Shown: positions 9,485 to 18,313 of the stretch, piece after piece
How positions within the stretch are numbered: the stretch's first letter is position 1
How the letters are laid out: each line of letters starts with the position of its first letter
DNA from: Chitinophagaceae bacterium
Lineage (GTDB): Bacteria > Bacteroidota > Bacteroidia > Chitinophagales > Chitinophagaceae
Reading direction: 5' to 3'
Assembly (NCBI GenBank): GCA_947474815.1
Contig: CANJJU010000005.1
Location: forward strand, 1-43,217
DNA: 43,217 nucleotides
The notes under the pieces: model-generated
Told to the model about the DNA's origin: nothing
What the model saw: the letters and a program-made list of their open reading frames with translations, nothing else
The model's database searches: none
Position numbers and translations under genes: made by a program

Positions 9485-10582
9485 ATGAACAATGACCTTC
9501 TATATCAAATCGCATTAACACAAGTTCCGCATATAGGTGACGTGCATGCTAAAATCCTGATCAATGCATTTCAACATGCTCAAGCCGTTTTCGAAGCACC
9601 CCAACATCATCTAGAACGCATTGAAGGAATTGGAACCATCAGAGCCAATAGCATTAAGCGTTTCAAAGATTTCGATATTTGCGAAGCAGAAATAAAGTTT
9701 ATTGAAAAAAATAAAATAGCGCCTCTTTTTGTGACCTCTGAAAAATACCCAAAAAGATTATTGCATTGCATCGACAGCCCCGCTCTACTCTATTATAAAG
9801 GCAATGCAGATTTGAATGCCAATAAAATAATTTCGATTGTAGGCACACGTAATCATTCAGAATACGGAAAAATAATTTGTGAACAATTCATTGAGGATTT
9901 AAAAAATCATTCAGTTACAATAGTAAGCGGACTAGCATTTGGCATTGATTCTATTGCGCATAAATCTGCATTAAAAAACAACCTTCCTACCGTTGCCATA
10001 CTCGCCCATGGATTAGATAAAATGTATCCTCCTCAAAATAAATTATTAGCAAATCAAATGATTGAACAAGGAGGGTTGTTAACCGATTTTAAAAGTGGCA
10101 GCAGTCCCGACAAGCAAAATTTTCCCAAACGAAATCGAATCACTGCAGGATTATGCGATGCATTGATTGTAATTGAATCTAGCGCATCGGGAGGATCGCT
10201 TATCACAGCCGAACATGCCAATGGGTATAATAAAGACGTGTTTGCAGTACCAGGAAAAATAACAGATAGTAAAAGCGAAGGATGTAATATGCTCATAAAA
10301 AATAATAAAGCCGCCTTGATTTCTAATGCAAAAGACCTTATTCAAATGATGAATTGGGAAGACATTCATCCTACTCCAAAAATACAACGACAACTATTTA
10401 TTGAACTCACCCCATCCGAAAAAAAGATAATACAACTAATAGAAGCAGCAGGTCAGATGCACATTGATGACTTGGTTTTTAAAAGCGGATTTAGCAATAG
10501 CGTAACAGCGGGAGCCCTGCTTTCTCTTGAAATGAACAATATCATTCGTCTTTACCCTGGTAAAATATATAAAATCCTATAA
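9485..10582 (+). CDS. dprA: DNA-processing protein DprA (Smf)
   Basis: Cytosolic protein that binds incoming single-stranded DNA and loads RecA during natural transformation. From the ATG at 9485 it is 365 residues. It has an N-terminal helix-hairpin-helix/SAM-like part (LERIEGIGTIRANSIKRF) and a Rossmann core with IVGTRNHSEYG, VSGLAFGIDSIAH, PKRNRITAGL and SASGGSLITAEHA. A C-terminal winged helix covers about the last 70 residues (HIDDLVFKSG...LEMNNIIRLYPGKIYKI). The longer reading from TTG at 9470 adds five residues (MFHLS) and is less likely. It follows the OmpA gene by 29 bases. DprA is widespread and does not by itself prove that the cell is competent. Confidence 0.96.
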   Translation: MNNDLLYQIALTQVPHIGDVHAKILINAFQHAQAVFEAPQHHLERIEGIGTIRANSIKRFKDFDICEAEIKFIEKNKIAPLFVTSEKYPKRLLHCIDSPALLYYKGNADLNANKIISIVGTRNHSEYGKIICEQFIEDLKNHSVTIVSGLAFGIDSIAHKSALKNNLPTVAILAHGLDKMYPPQNKLLANQMIEQGGLLTDFKSGSSPDKQNFPKRNRITAGLCDALIVIESSASGGSLITAEHANGYNKDVFAVPGKITDSKSEGCNMLIKNNKAALISNAKDLIQMMNWEDIHPTPKIQRQLFIELTPSEKKIIQLIEAAGQMHIDDLVFKSGFSNSVTAGALLSLEMNNIIRLYPGKIYKIL

Positions 10583-10627
10583 ATCAAATTTTTACCTACT
10601 CTCCATTAAACATAAAATGAGCTCGAT

Positions 10628-10657
10628 TTTGAAATTAAAGTTTTCAACTTATCTTTG
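10628..10657 (+). promoter_or_regulatory. guaB promoter, predicted leaderless start
   Basis: TTTG (10628-10631), an 18-base spacer and TATCTTTG (10650-10657) form a near-consensus Bacteroidota promoter. The last G is 3 bases before the ATG at 10661, so transcription is expected to begin at or within a base or two of the start codon. The apparent upstream TTG start (10655) lies inside the -7 element, which argues against it. Confidence 0.65.
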
Positions 10658-10660
10658 CCT

Positions 10661-12154
10661 ATGGCAACCAAGAATACTTCCCCCCAATCAAAAAAATTAA
10701 GCAAGATTATCATTGAAGGATTAACCTTCGACGATGTATTATTAGTACCCTCTTATTCTGAGGTATTACCGAGAGAGGTAGACATCTCTACCCAACTTAC
10801 AGAAAACATATCCTTAAACATACCTATACTGAGTGCAGCCATGGATACAGTGACCGAGGCAACACTGGCCATAGCACTTGCAAGAGAAGGAGGATTAGGA
10901 ATTCTTCATAAAAACATGAGCATTCAGCAGCAGTCAGATCAGGTAAGAAAAGTAAAAAGAAGTGAAAGCGGCTTAATCATTGATCCCATCACATTAACAC
11001 CCGACGCCACTATTGGCGAGGCAATGAGATTAATGGCTGAAAATAAAATTGGAGGCATCCCGATAGTTGACAAGCAACACCAACTAGTAGGTATTTTAAC
11101 TAATCGAGATTTACGCTTTGAGACAAATTTGAAAAATAAGGTCAGCAGTGTGATGACCAAAGAAAATCTAATCACCGCCCCCGAAGGAACAGATCTTAAG
11201 AAAGCCGAACTTCTTTTTAAGAAAAATAAAATAGAAAAACTTCCGGTGGTAAATAAATCGGGGAAGCTTATTGGATTGGTAACGTTTGGAGATATCCTCA
11301 AACTTAAAAGCTATCCTCATTCTGTTAAAGATGGATTTGGAAGACTTTTAGTAGGTGCTGGAATTGGCATTACATCAGACATACTAGAACGTGTAGACGC
11401 ATTAAATAATGTAGGAGTTGATGTTGTTTGTTTAGACAGTGCACATGGTCATACAAAAGGCGTAATCGATGCATTGAAAAAAATTAAAAAAACTTTCCGT
11501 CATTTGCCTGTTATTGCAGGAAATGTAGGCACTGCTGCTGGCGCAATCGCCTTAGCGGATGCAGGAGCCAATGCAGTAAAAGTGGGGATTGGACCTGGGT
11601 CCATTTGCACTACAAGGATTGTTGCAGGCACGGGTGTTCCTCAAATAACCGCTGTTATGGAAGTAGCTGCTGCGTTAAAAAATAAAAAAGTAGGCATTAT
11701 CAGTGATGGCGGCATTCGTTATACAGGAGACATGGTAAAAGCAATAGCCGCAGGAGCCACTTGTGTGATGATGGGAAATATGTTTGCAGGTACAGAGGAA
11801 AGTCCGGGTGAAACAATTATTTATGAGGGACGTAAGTTCAAACAATACAGAGGCATGGGGTCCTTGGGGGCAATGGCACAAGGAAGCAGCGATCGATATT
11901 TTCAAGATGTAGAAGCCGATGTGAAAAAATTTGTTCCTGAAGGAATTGAAGGCAGAGTAGCATTTAAAGGAAACTTAAAAGAAGTCGTACACCAGTTTAC
12001 GGGTGGATTACGAGCAGGTATGGGATACTGCGGCGCCTCCAACATAAAAGCCTTGCAACAAGCTGATTTTGTAAAAATAACACAGGCAGGCATTAGAGAA
12101 AGCCATGCTCACGACGTCTTTATCACGAAGGAAGCACCGAATTATAGCAGATAG
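10661..12154 (+). CDS. guaB: Inosine-5'-monophosphate dehydrogenase GuaB
   Basis: Cytosolic NAD-dependent enzyme converting IMP to XMP, the committed step of GMP synthesis. From ATG 10661 it has 497 residues. A TIM barrel starts with [23 protein letters not shown] and is interrupted at about 95-215 by two CBS domains ([36 protein letters not shown]). The catalytic loop [18 protein letters not shown] carries the nucleophile Cys316. IMP-binding [11 protein letters not shown] and the flap [10 protein letters not shown] are also visible. The ATG was chosen over a TTG two codons upstream because that TTG is part of the promoter's -7 element. The gene probably has its own transcript. Confidence 0.98.
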   Translation: MATKNTSPQSKKLSKIIIEGLTFDDVLLVPSYSEVLPREVDISTQLTENISLNIPILSAAMDTVTEATLAIALAREGGLGILHKNMSIQQQSDQVRKVKRSESGLIIDPITLTPDATIGEAMRLMAENKIGGIPIVDKQHQLVGILTNRDLRFETNLKNKVSSVMTKENLITAPEGTDLKKAELLFKKNKIEKLPVVNKSGKLIGLVTFGDILKLKSYPHSVKDGFGRLLVGAGIGITSDILERVDALNNVGVDVVCLDSAHGHTKGVIDALKKIKKTFRHLPVIAGNVGTAAGAIALADAGANAVKVGIGPGSICTTRIVAGTGVPQITAVMEVAAALKNKKVGIISDGGIRYTGDMVKAIAAGATCVMMGNMFAGTEESPGETIIYEGRKFKQYRGMGSLGAMAQGSSDRYFQDVEADVKKFVPEGIEGRVAFKGNLKEVVHQFTGGLRAGMGYCGASNIKALQQADFVKITQAGIRESHAHDVFITKEAPNYSR

Positions 12155-12227
12155 TCCCTTGTAGAAATAAAATTGATTAATAAGGTTTAATACATTTATT
12201 TCGGCTAGCAATATTCAACATCTATCA

Positions 12228-13379
12228 ATGAAAAAAAATATATCCCTGTTTTTGCTATTGCTTTTATTTGCAATAGGCTCATACAACAAAGCAATTGCAC
12301 AAGATTCATCTCATGTAAGAATATCCTTACTCACTTGTACGCCAGGCGAAGAACTGTATTCAATTTTTGGACATAGCGCTATTAGAATCATGGATAGTAG
12401 CAGTGTGACAGATTATGTTTTCAATTACGGAACATTTAATTTTAATGACGAAGGATTTTATTTGAAATTCATCAGAGGAAAACTATTGTATTATGTGAGC
12501 GTAGAAAGATTCGATGATTTTGTATATAGCTACCAATCAGATGGAAGAGAAATTACCGAACAGTTGCTCAACTTTTCTGCAGAGGAAAAAATTGCCATTC
12601 AACAATGGCTGATTGAAAATCTAAAAGAAGAAAATAAATATTATAAATATGATTTCTTTTTAGACAATTGCACCACTAGATTGCGCGATATTTTATTAAA
12701 ACACAAAAATCCACCACCACAACTTCCAGCAGTCATGCCTGCTAATACCACCTTCAGACAAGCCATTCATGCCTATTTGGATAAAGGAGGAAAGCACTGG
12801 AGCAAACTGGGAATAGACATTCTTTTGGGAGCTCCCACCGATGGCATTATGACTGTAAGTGAACAAGAATTTCTTCCCGATAATCTTATGCGAGCATTAG
12901 ATAGTAGTAAAAATATTCAGTTTGTTGACAACACAACAAAACTATACAGCTTATCAAATGAAGAAAACAAACATGAATGGTTTACTCCAACCATTTTCTT
13001 TACAATCCTATTGTGCTTCGTTTTACTATTAAGTATTTCAAAAAGCAACATTGCCATAATAACATTGCAAAACTTCGACAGGTTTTTATTTTTTATGACA
13101 GGATTAATGGGCGTTATGCTGATATTAATGTGGGTATACACAGATCATAGCATGACAAAAAATAATTACAATCTTATTTGGGCCTTGCCTACTCATCTGG
13201 TTTTTGCTTTTTTTACTAGAAGTAAAAATAAAATAGTACGGATCTATTTCTTGACCACTGCCATACTAATGAGCTTGGCAATATGTTGCTGGTTTTTTAT
13301 TCCACAAGAATTGAATCCAGCCCTTATCCCATTTGTTATTCTTTTGCTTTACAGAGCGGGTATAAAATCAACAAAATAA
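12228..13379 (+). CDS. DUF4105 / Lnb-like membrane protein, possible lipoprotein N-acyltransferase
   Basis: 383-residue envelope protein. It has a signal peptide (about 1-24), a periplasmic DUF4105 domain (about 28-240), and then four or five membrane helices to the C-terminus (starting near FFTILLCFVLLLSI). DUF4105 corresponds to the N-terminal domain of Lnb, the enzyme that moves an acyl chain onto the N-terminus of lipoproteins in some Gram-positive bacteria. The conserved His and Cys are present as H49 in YSIFGHSAIRI and C148 in FFLDNCTTRLRD. Bacteroidota generally lack a typical Lnt, so an Lnb-type role would fit and I believe a Bacteroides homologue has been reported in that role. For this protein the function is inference. 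Confidence 0.8.
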   Translation: MKKNISLFLLLLLFAIGSYNKAIAQDSSHVRISLLTCTPGEELYSIFGHSAIRIMDSSSVTDYVFNYGTFNFNDEGFYLKFIRGKLLYYVSVERFDDFVYSYQSDGREITEQLLNFSAEEKIAIQQWLIENLKEENKYYKYDFFLDNCTTRLRDILLKHKNPPPQLPAVMPANTTFRQAIHAYLDKGGKHWSKLGIDILLGAPTDGIMTVSEQEFLPDNLMRALDSSKNIQFVDNTTKLYSLSNEENKHEWFTPTIFFTILLCFVLLLSISKSNIAIITLQNFDRFLFFMTGLMGVMLILMWVYTDHSMTKNNYNLIWALPTHLVFAFFTRSKNKIVRIYFLTTAILMSLAICCWFFIPQELNPALIPFVILLLYRAGIKSTK

Positions 13380-13421
13380 TACCCCACGTTTTGTTCAATC
13401 AATGCCGTTAAGCGATTATTC

Positions 13422-14216
13422 ATGAGTTCAAAATATGTTTTATACCAAGACGCTTCTATTCACTACACTATACGAGGAAAAGGCATAGCCATAATTTTGT
13501 TGCATGGCTTTGCGTCAGACGGAAGTATTTGGGACAATCAATTGTCTTTTCTTGAAGAAAACTATATGGTTATCATTCCTGATATTCCGGGTTCAGGAAA
13601 ATCTACGCCACTTAACAAATCAACTTCCACAATGAATGATTATGCTAGTTGTATCAAAGCAATCATTGTAGCAGAAAAAATTGAAAAGTTTGTTTTAATT
13701 GGCCACAGCATGGGCGGATATATCGCGTTATCTTATCTGGAAAAATATCCAACAGATATAATAGCCCTAGGACTATTTCACTCGACCGCCTATTCTGATA
13801 ATGAAGTGAAAGTAAACATGAGAAAAAAAGCGATGGGATTCATTTCGTCTAATGGCGTATCAGCATTTTTAAAAACCAGCATTCCAGGGCTCTTTTACAA
13901 GCCAACTGAAAATAAACTACTCATTGAAAAATTAATAGACAGAAATAGTCAAATTGAGAAAACAACACTAATTGGTTACTACCAAACTATCATTGATCGA
14001 CCTGACACCACTCATGTACTAAAAGACATCGCCATTCCGATATTATTTATTGCCGGCCTGCACGATAATGCAACCCCTTGTATCCATAGTATACAGCAAT
14101 CAATACTACCCTGCTTTTCGGTCATTCATATTCTACGTGACTCCTCTCATATGGGAATGCATGAAGAAACAGCTAAATCGAATAAAATTTTAAGTAATTT
14201 TTTACGTTCTATTTAG
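13422..14216 (+). CDS. Alpha/beta-fold hydrolase
   Basis: 264-residue cytosolic alpha/beta hydrolase; no signal peptide is visible. The oxyanion segment LLHGFASDGSIWDNQ and nucleophile elbow GHSMGG give Ser96. Asp215 (AGLHDNATP) and His243 (SSHMGMHE) complete a plausible triad. The general form is that of small esterases, peroxidase-like hydrolases or MenH-type enzymes. The substrate cannot be read from sequence. It follows the DUF4105 gene by 42 bases and may be co-transcribed with it. Confidence 0.9.
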   Translation: MSSKYVLYQDASIHYTIRGKGIAIILLHGFASDGSIWDNQLSFLEENYMVIIPDIPGSGKSTPLNKSTSTMNDYASCIKAIIVAEKIEKFVLIGHSMGGYIALSYLEKYPTDIIALGLFHSTAYSDNEVKVNMRKKAMGFISSNGVSAFLKTSIPGLFYKPTENKLLIEKLIDRNSQIEKTTLIGYYQTIIDRPDTTHVLKDIAIPILFIAGLHDNATPCIHSIQQSILPCFSVIHILRDSSHMGMHEETAKSNKILSNFLRSI

Positions 14217-14285
14217 GAAAGATTAAAAGAACATTTCTATTTTTCAGTAACTTACAGGTTCATATATCATTCTTTTCTCATAATT

Positions 14286-16919
14286 ATGAAAAGCAAACTG
14301 CTTACCCTCTTTTTCCTTTTTTTCTGCACCGTTTCCTATGCAAAACATATTACGGGTGGAGAAATGATTTATGATTTTGTTTCAGCTACTTCTACAACTA
14401 AAACATATCGCATTACCCTTATCCTATTCAGAGATGAGAATTGTTTTAATTGCGCTGTAATGCCTCCCATTGTTAGAATCGGCATTTATAACAATGATAA
14501 CAACGAGCCATATGGTGGAGCAGGCACATCGCCTACACTTGATGTTGATTTAAACAGAACAGAGATATTACCCATTACTAGTATACCCCTATGTATTACG
14601 AATCAGCCAACATTAGATTATACTGCTGGTTATTATGTTTTTCTTATTACACTAGACAACAATCTCAAAGGATATACTGCTGCTTATCAAACTTGTTGCA
14701 GGATTGATAATATAAACAACATTGTCAATAACGGGACCAATGGCGTTGGGGCAACTTACACTACGAGTATCCCTGGTTCAAATATTTTGAGGGGAATCGA
14801 AACAGATAACAGTGCCCGTTTCGCAAAAGGGATTTCAATTGTTTGTTACAACAATAGTTTCTCGTTAGATTTTAGTGCTACCGATCCGGATGGAGATCAA
14901 CTGGTGTACAGTTTATGTGATGCCTATAATGGCGGTGCTGCGCAAAACGCTTCTAACATTACTCCCAGTTTACCCCCCTATGGATCGCTGACATACTCAG
15001 CTGGATTCAGCGGAATAAAACCACTCGGCTCACAAGCAACCATTAACTCACAAACTGGTATTATATCTGGTATTGCCCCACAATCTGGGAAATATGTAAT
15101 ATCCGTTTGTGTTAGTTCATATAGAAGTGGCAAGTTGATGGATGTCCATAGAAAAGATTTTATTATTACCGTGGCCCCTTGTGATTTTGCAAATGCAGAT
15201 CTACTTCCTGACTACATCACCTGTGATGGATTCTCTTTTCAATTTAGCAATCGAAGTCAGTCTCCCTTAAATCAAACTTTTTATTGGGATTTTAACGATC
15301 CGTTATCTGGCGCAAATAATATTTCTACTAGCCCATCGCCCTCCCATACATTTTCTGCAGCAGGAGACTACATAGTTAAATTTATAGTAAATAAAGGCAC
15401 TCCATGCGTTGACTCTACTACCACTCTCGTTAAAGTATACCCTGGCTATTTTCCAGCCTTTAATAACAATTCCCCCATGTGCAAAGCTGTGCCTGTTCAA
15501 TTTACAGACCAGACCACTGCTAATTACGGAGCAGCAAATTCATGGCATTGGGACTTTGGCATTAACGGAGCCAATAGTGATACAAGCAACATTCAAAATC
15601 CAACCTACAGCTATGCTCAGCCAGGAACCTATACCGCAACGCTGATTGTAGGGAGCTCAAAAGGATGCATAGACACCATTACTAAAAGTGTAACAATTGT
15701 AGATAAACCTGTTTTAACTGTTACCAATGACACGCTTATCTGCTCGGTAGATGATTTACAGCTAAGCATTGCTACTACTTCTGCAGGGACAGTGGTATGG
15801 TCACCTAATTTCAATATCAATAACACCAGTAGCTATACCCCCATCGTTTCGCCCAATGCTGACATTACCTATTACGTTGATTACAGTGATAATTATGGAT
15901 GTAGAAACAACGATTCTGTGAGAGTACGTGTAGTAGACGTTGTTACGCTCATCAAAGGAGTAGATACCACTATATGCAGAACTGATCCTGTTACTTTAAG
16001 TATTAATAGTAACGCACTCATTTATTCATGGACGCCCTCCTCTACACTAAATAATGCATCAATTAAAAACCCAATCGCAACACCCATTGCACCTGTTACT
16101 ACTTATTATGTAAAAGGAAATATTGGCAGTTGTTTTCAAACAGATTCAATCAAGGTATTCACTGTTCCATATCCTGTTGCTAATGCTGGAGTTGACACAC
16201 TTATTTGCTGGGGCAGCTCGGCCTATCTTAATGCAACTGGTGGAAGTATTTATACATGGAGTCCAACTAACTTTCTAAATGATGCTAATATTCCGAATCC
16301 AGTATCTATTACCCCTACCACTAACTTTATAGATTACATTGTATCAGTAAGCGACCTACTCGGTTGCCCAAAGCAGGTAAACGACACCGTAAGAGTAAGC
16401 ATTGATAATATCATTGCCAATGCTGGACCTAGAGACACTTCAATTGTTTCCGGACAGCCATTGCAATTAAATGCTACGGGTAGCACTATTTTTAGTTGGA
16501 CACCCAATCAATGGCTTAGCAACATTAATATATCCAACCCAATTGCATTGCCCCAAGACAATATTGAATACATCGTTACGGTGAGCAATAGTGTGGGATG
16601 TTTTGATGTGGATACCATTCAAGTAAATTATTACAAAGTAATACCCGACTTTTTCGTTCCTACAGCTTTTAGTCCAAATGGAGATGGCTCAAATGAAACA
16701 ATCAAGCCCATTGCACTTGGATTAAAATCAATTGATATTTTTAGTATTTACAATCGATGGGGTCAATTAATTTTTACTACTTCTCAAATTGGCGAAGGAT
16801 GGGATGGAAAGTTTAAAGGCGCACCCCAAGAAATGGGAACCTATGTTTGGTATGCTGAGGGTACTGATTATGCGAATAAAAAACTACAAAAAAAGGGAAG
16901 CCTAGTTTTAGTTCGTTAG
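14286..16919 (+). CDS. PKD/Ig-repeat surface protein with T9SS type-B sorting domain
   Basis: 877-residue secreted or surface protein. A signal peptide (about 1-19) is followed by an N-terminal domain of about 280 residues starting KHITGGEMIYDF, seen in gliding-motility-associated proteins. Two PKD domains follow (about 300-475; FYWDFNDPLSG and SWHWDFGINGA, each ending in a TYTATLIV-like strand). Four related Ig-like repeats cover about 475-785; each has a DT.IC or DTSI start, a WSP/WTP motif and a TYYV or EYIV strand. The last ~90 residues are the CHU_C/type-B sorting domain (FFVPTAFSPNGDGSNETI, IYNRWGQLIF, GWDGKFKG, GTYVWYAEG). The protein is expected to leave through the T9SS, whose channel SprA is encoded 1.4 kb downstream. 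An adhesion or surface-scaffold role is likely but not shown. Confidence 0.92.
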   Translation: MKSKLLTLFFLFFCTVSYAKHITGGEMIYDFVSATSTTKTYRITLILFRDENCFNCAVMPPIVRIGIYNNDNNEPYGGAGTSPTLDVDLNRTEILPITSIPLCITNQPTLDYTAGYYVFLITLDNNLKGYTAAYQTCCRIDNINNIVNNGTNGVGATYTTSIPGSNILRGIETDNSARFAKGISIVCYNNSFSLDFSATDPDGDQLVYSLCDAYNGGAAQNASNITPSLPPYGSLTYSAGFSGIKPLGSQATINSQTGIISGIAPQSGKYVISVCVSSYRSGKLMDVHRKDFIITVAPCDFANADLLPDYITCDGFSFQFSNRSQSPLNQTFYWDFNDPLSGANNISTSPSPSHTFSAAGDYIVKFIVNKGTPCVDSTTTLVKVYPGYFPAFNNNSPMCKAVPVQFTDQTTANYGAANSWHWDFGINGANSDTSNIQNPTYSYAQPGTYTATLIVGSSKGCIDTITKSVTIVDKPVLTVTNDTLICSVDDLQLSIATTSAGTVVWSPNFNINNTSSYTPIVSPNADITYYVDYSDNYGCRNNDSVRVRVVDVVTLIKGVDTTICRTDPVTLSINSNALIYSWTPSSTLNNASIKNPIATPIAPVTTYYVKGNIGSCFQTDSIKVFTVPYPVANAGVDTLICWGSSAYLNATGGSIYTWSPTNFLNDANIPNPVSITPTTNFIDYIVSVSDLLGCPKQVNDTVRVSIDNIIANAGPRDTSIVSGQPLQLNATGSTIFSWTPNQWLSNINISNPIALPQDNIEYIVTVSNSVGCFDVDTIQVNYYKVIPDFFVPTAFSPNGDGSNETIKPIALGLKSIDIFSIYNRWGQLIFTTSQIGEGWDGKFKGAPQEMGTYVWYAEGTDYANKKLQKKGSLVLVR

Positions 16920-16984
16920 ATTTTAAAGGAATCTCAAACAAAAGGACTAAAAAATTGTTGCATTCAAATTAGCTAAAAAAATCG

Positions 16985-17749
16985 ATGAATAAAATAGCCT
17001 TTATTACGGGAGCCACCTCAGGAATAGGAAAAGCATGCGCTGAAAAATTTGCAGCAGCAGGATATGCTATTATTGCAACAGGCAGAAGAGCCGATAGACT
17101 GATTGCTTTAGCCGATGAATTGAAAGCTCGTTATCAAACTGAAATAATCACTGCTTGTTTTGACGTACAAAACAAAGAAGAGGTAAATACAGCCATAGAA
17201 AAAATTCCCTCAGAGTGGAAAAAAAACATTGAAGTACTGATTAACAATGCTGGACTTGCCTTGGGAAGAGACTCATTTGAAAATGCAGATATGCAGGATT
17301 GGGAAACAATGATGAATACCAATGTAACTGGACTTCTGTATGTAAGTCGAGCTATATTACCTTACTTAATTGAACAAAAAAAAGGACACATTATCAATAT
17401 AGGATCAGTTGCAGGAAAAGAAGTGTATGAAAATGGAAATGTGTATTGCGCAAGTAAATACGCAGTAGATGCCATTACAAAATCGATGAGAATTGACCTA
17501 CTAAAGCACAATATAAAAGTCACAGGAATACACCCAGGAGCAGTGGAAACCGAATTTTCATTGGTTAGATTTAAAGGAGACGAATCAAAAGCAGCTAGTG
17601 CATACGTTGGATACAAGCCATTAAGTTCAACCGATGTGGCAGAAACGATTTTTTATACTGCTACATTGCCTGCGCATATTTGCATCAACGACCTTGTTAT
17701 TACTTGTACACAACAAGCCAGCGCCTATTATTTTAATAAGAATCAATAG
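16985..17749 (+). CDS. Short-chain dehydrogenase/reductase, YdfG-like
   Basis: 254-residue cytosolic classical SDR. It has an N-terminal NAD(P)-binding TGATSGIGKACAEKF with GRRADRL next to it, where the two arginines suggest NADP preference. NNAG is also present, and the active site has Ser141 (INIGSVAGKEVY), Tyr154 and Lys158 (YCASK). The segment HPGAVETEFSLVRFKGD and the overall form match the YdfG family, which oxidises L-allo-threonine, serine and 3-hydroxy acids. The true substrate is not deducible. It lies 65 bases after the surface-protein gene. Confidence 0.92.
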   Translation: MNKIAFITGATSGIGKACAEKFAAAGYAIIATGRRADRLIALADELKARYQTEIITACFDVQNKEEVNTAIEKIPSEWKKNIEVLINNAGLALGRDSFENADMQDWETMMNTNVTGLLYVSRAILPYLIEQKKGHIINIGSVAGKEVYENGNVYCASKYAVDAITKSMRIDLLKHNIKVTGIHPGAVETEFSLVRFKGDESKAASAYVGYKPLSSTDVAETIFYTATLPAHICINDLVITCTQQASAYYFNKNQ

Positions 17750-17789
17750 AAGCTATTTCACTTTTTTAAAAGTACCCATTGGACTTAAA

Positions 17790-18275
17790 ATGAAAATCAT
17801 ACAAAAATATATTAAAGTTCTATTGGGATGTTTAGTGATTGTTCAATCAACCACTATTGCACAAGAATCCAACAAGCCATTGGTCTGCGACAATGCTTCC
17901 ATTTTACATCAGGCAGACAGCCTTAAGCAATTATTAATTAGTAAAGGCTTTATCTTATTAAAAGAAGCTTCTCTAACCATGGAGAATCAATACGAAGTAC
18001 CTGTGGTTGTTTCTTTAAATGCCGGAAACATTTACGAGGTTGTTTTTATCGGTGACATCTCCTCTAAAATTTATGAAGTACGAATGTTTGACTGGAGCGA
18101 ACGACAAGTTATCTATCAAAAAAAATTATGGGGAGATGTTGATGGCAACATTATTAATGTGTCTTACATTCCTCAATTTTCAGAACACTATATGATAAAG
18201 GTCCTTCAAACCAATAAAAAGAGAAAGAAAGATTTGTGCGGATATATCATGCTGCTTAAAAAGGGCAACCACTAA
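17790..18275 (+). CDS. Exported protein of unknown function
   Basis: I do not recognise this family. From the ATG at 17790 it is 161 residues with a signal peptide (about 1-24, MKIIQKYIKVLLGCLVIVQS...TIA before QES). A mixed alpha/beta mature part follows with two cysteines (VCDNAS near 32 and DLCGYIMLL near the end) that could form a disulphide. A longer open frame starting at 17634 overlaps the dehydrogenase gene and would bury the signal peptide, so I reject that start. It lies 40 bases after the dehydrogenase and converges on sprA, with 38 bases between the stops. Confidence 0.75.
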   Translation: MKIIQKYIKVLLGCLVIVQSTTIAQESNKPLVCDNASILHQADSLKQLLISKGFILLKEASLTMENQYEVPVVVSLNAGNIYEVVFIGDISSKIYEVRMFDWSERQVIYQKKLWGDVDGNIINVSYIPQFSEHYMIKVLQTNKKRKKDLCGYIMLLKKGNH

Positions 18276-18277
18276 AA

Positions 18278-18304
18278 AGTAGTATCCAAAAAAAGAATAC
18301 TATT
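18278..18304. terminator. Weak hairpin between convergent genes
   Basis: AGTAGTAT (18278-18285) pairs with ATACTATT (18297-18304), one G-T pair included, across an 11-base A-rich loop. It sits between the stops of the exported protein and sprA, where a shared terminator would be expected. The stem has little GC, so support is weak. Confidence 0.3.
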
Positions 18305-18313
18305 CCAAATAAT

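Noticed and set aside
17634-17789. Upstream extension of the small exported protein
   Set aside because: It overlaps the dehydrogenase gene and would place 52 residues before a clean signal peptide.
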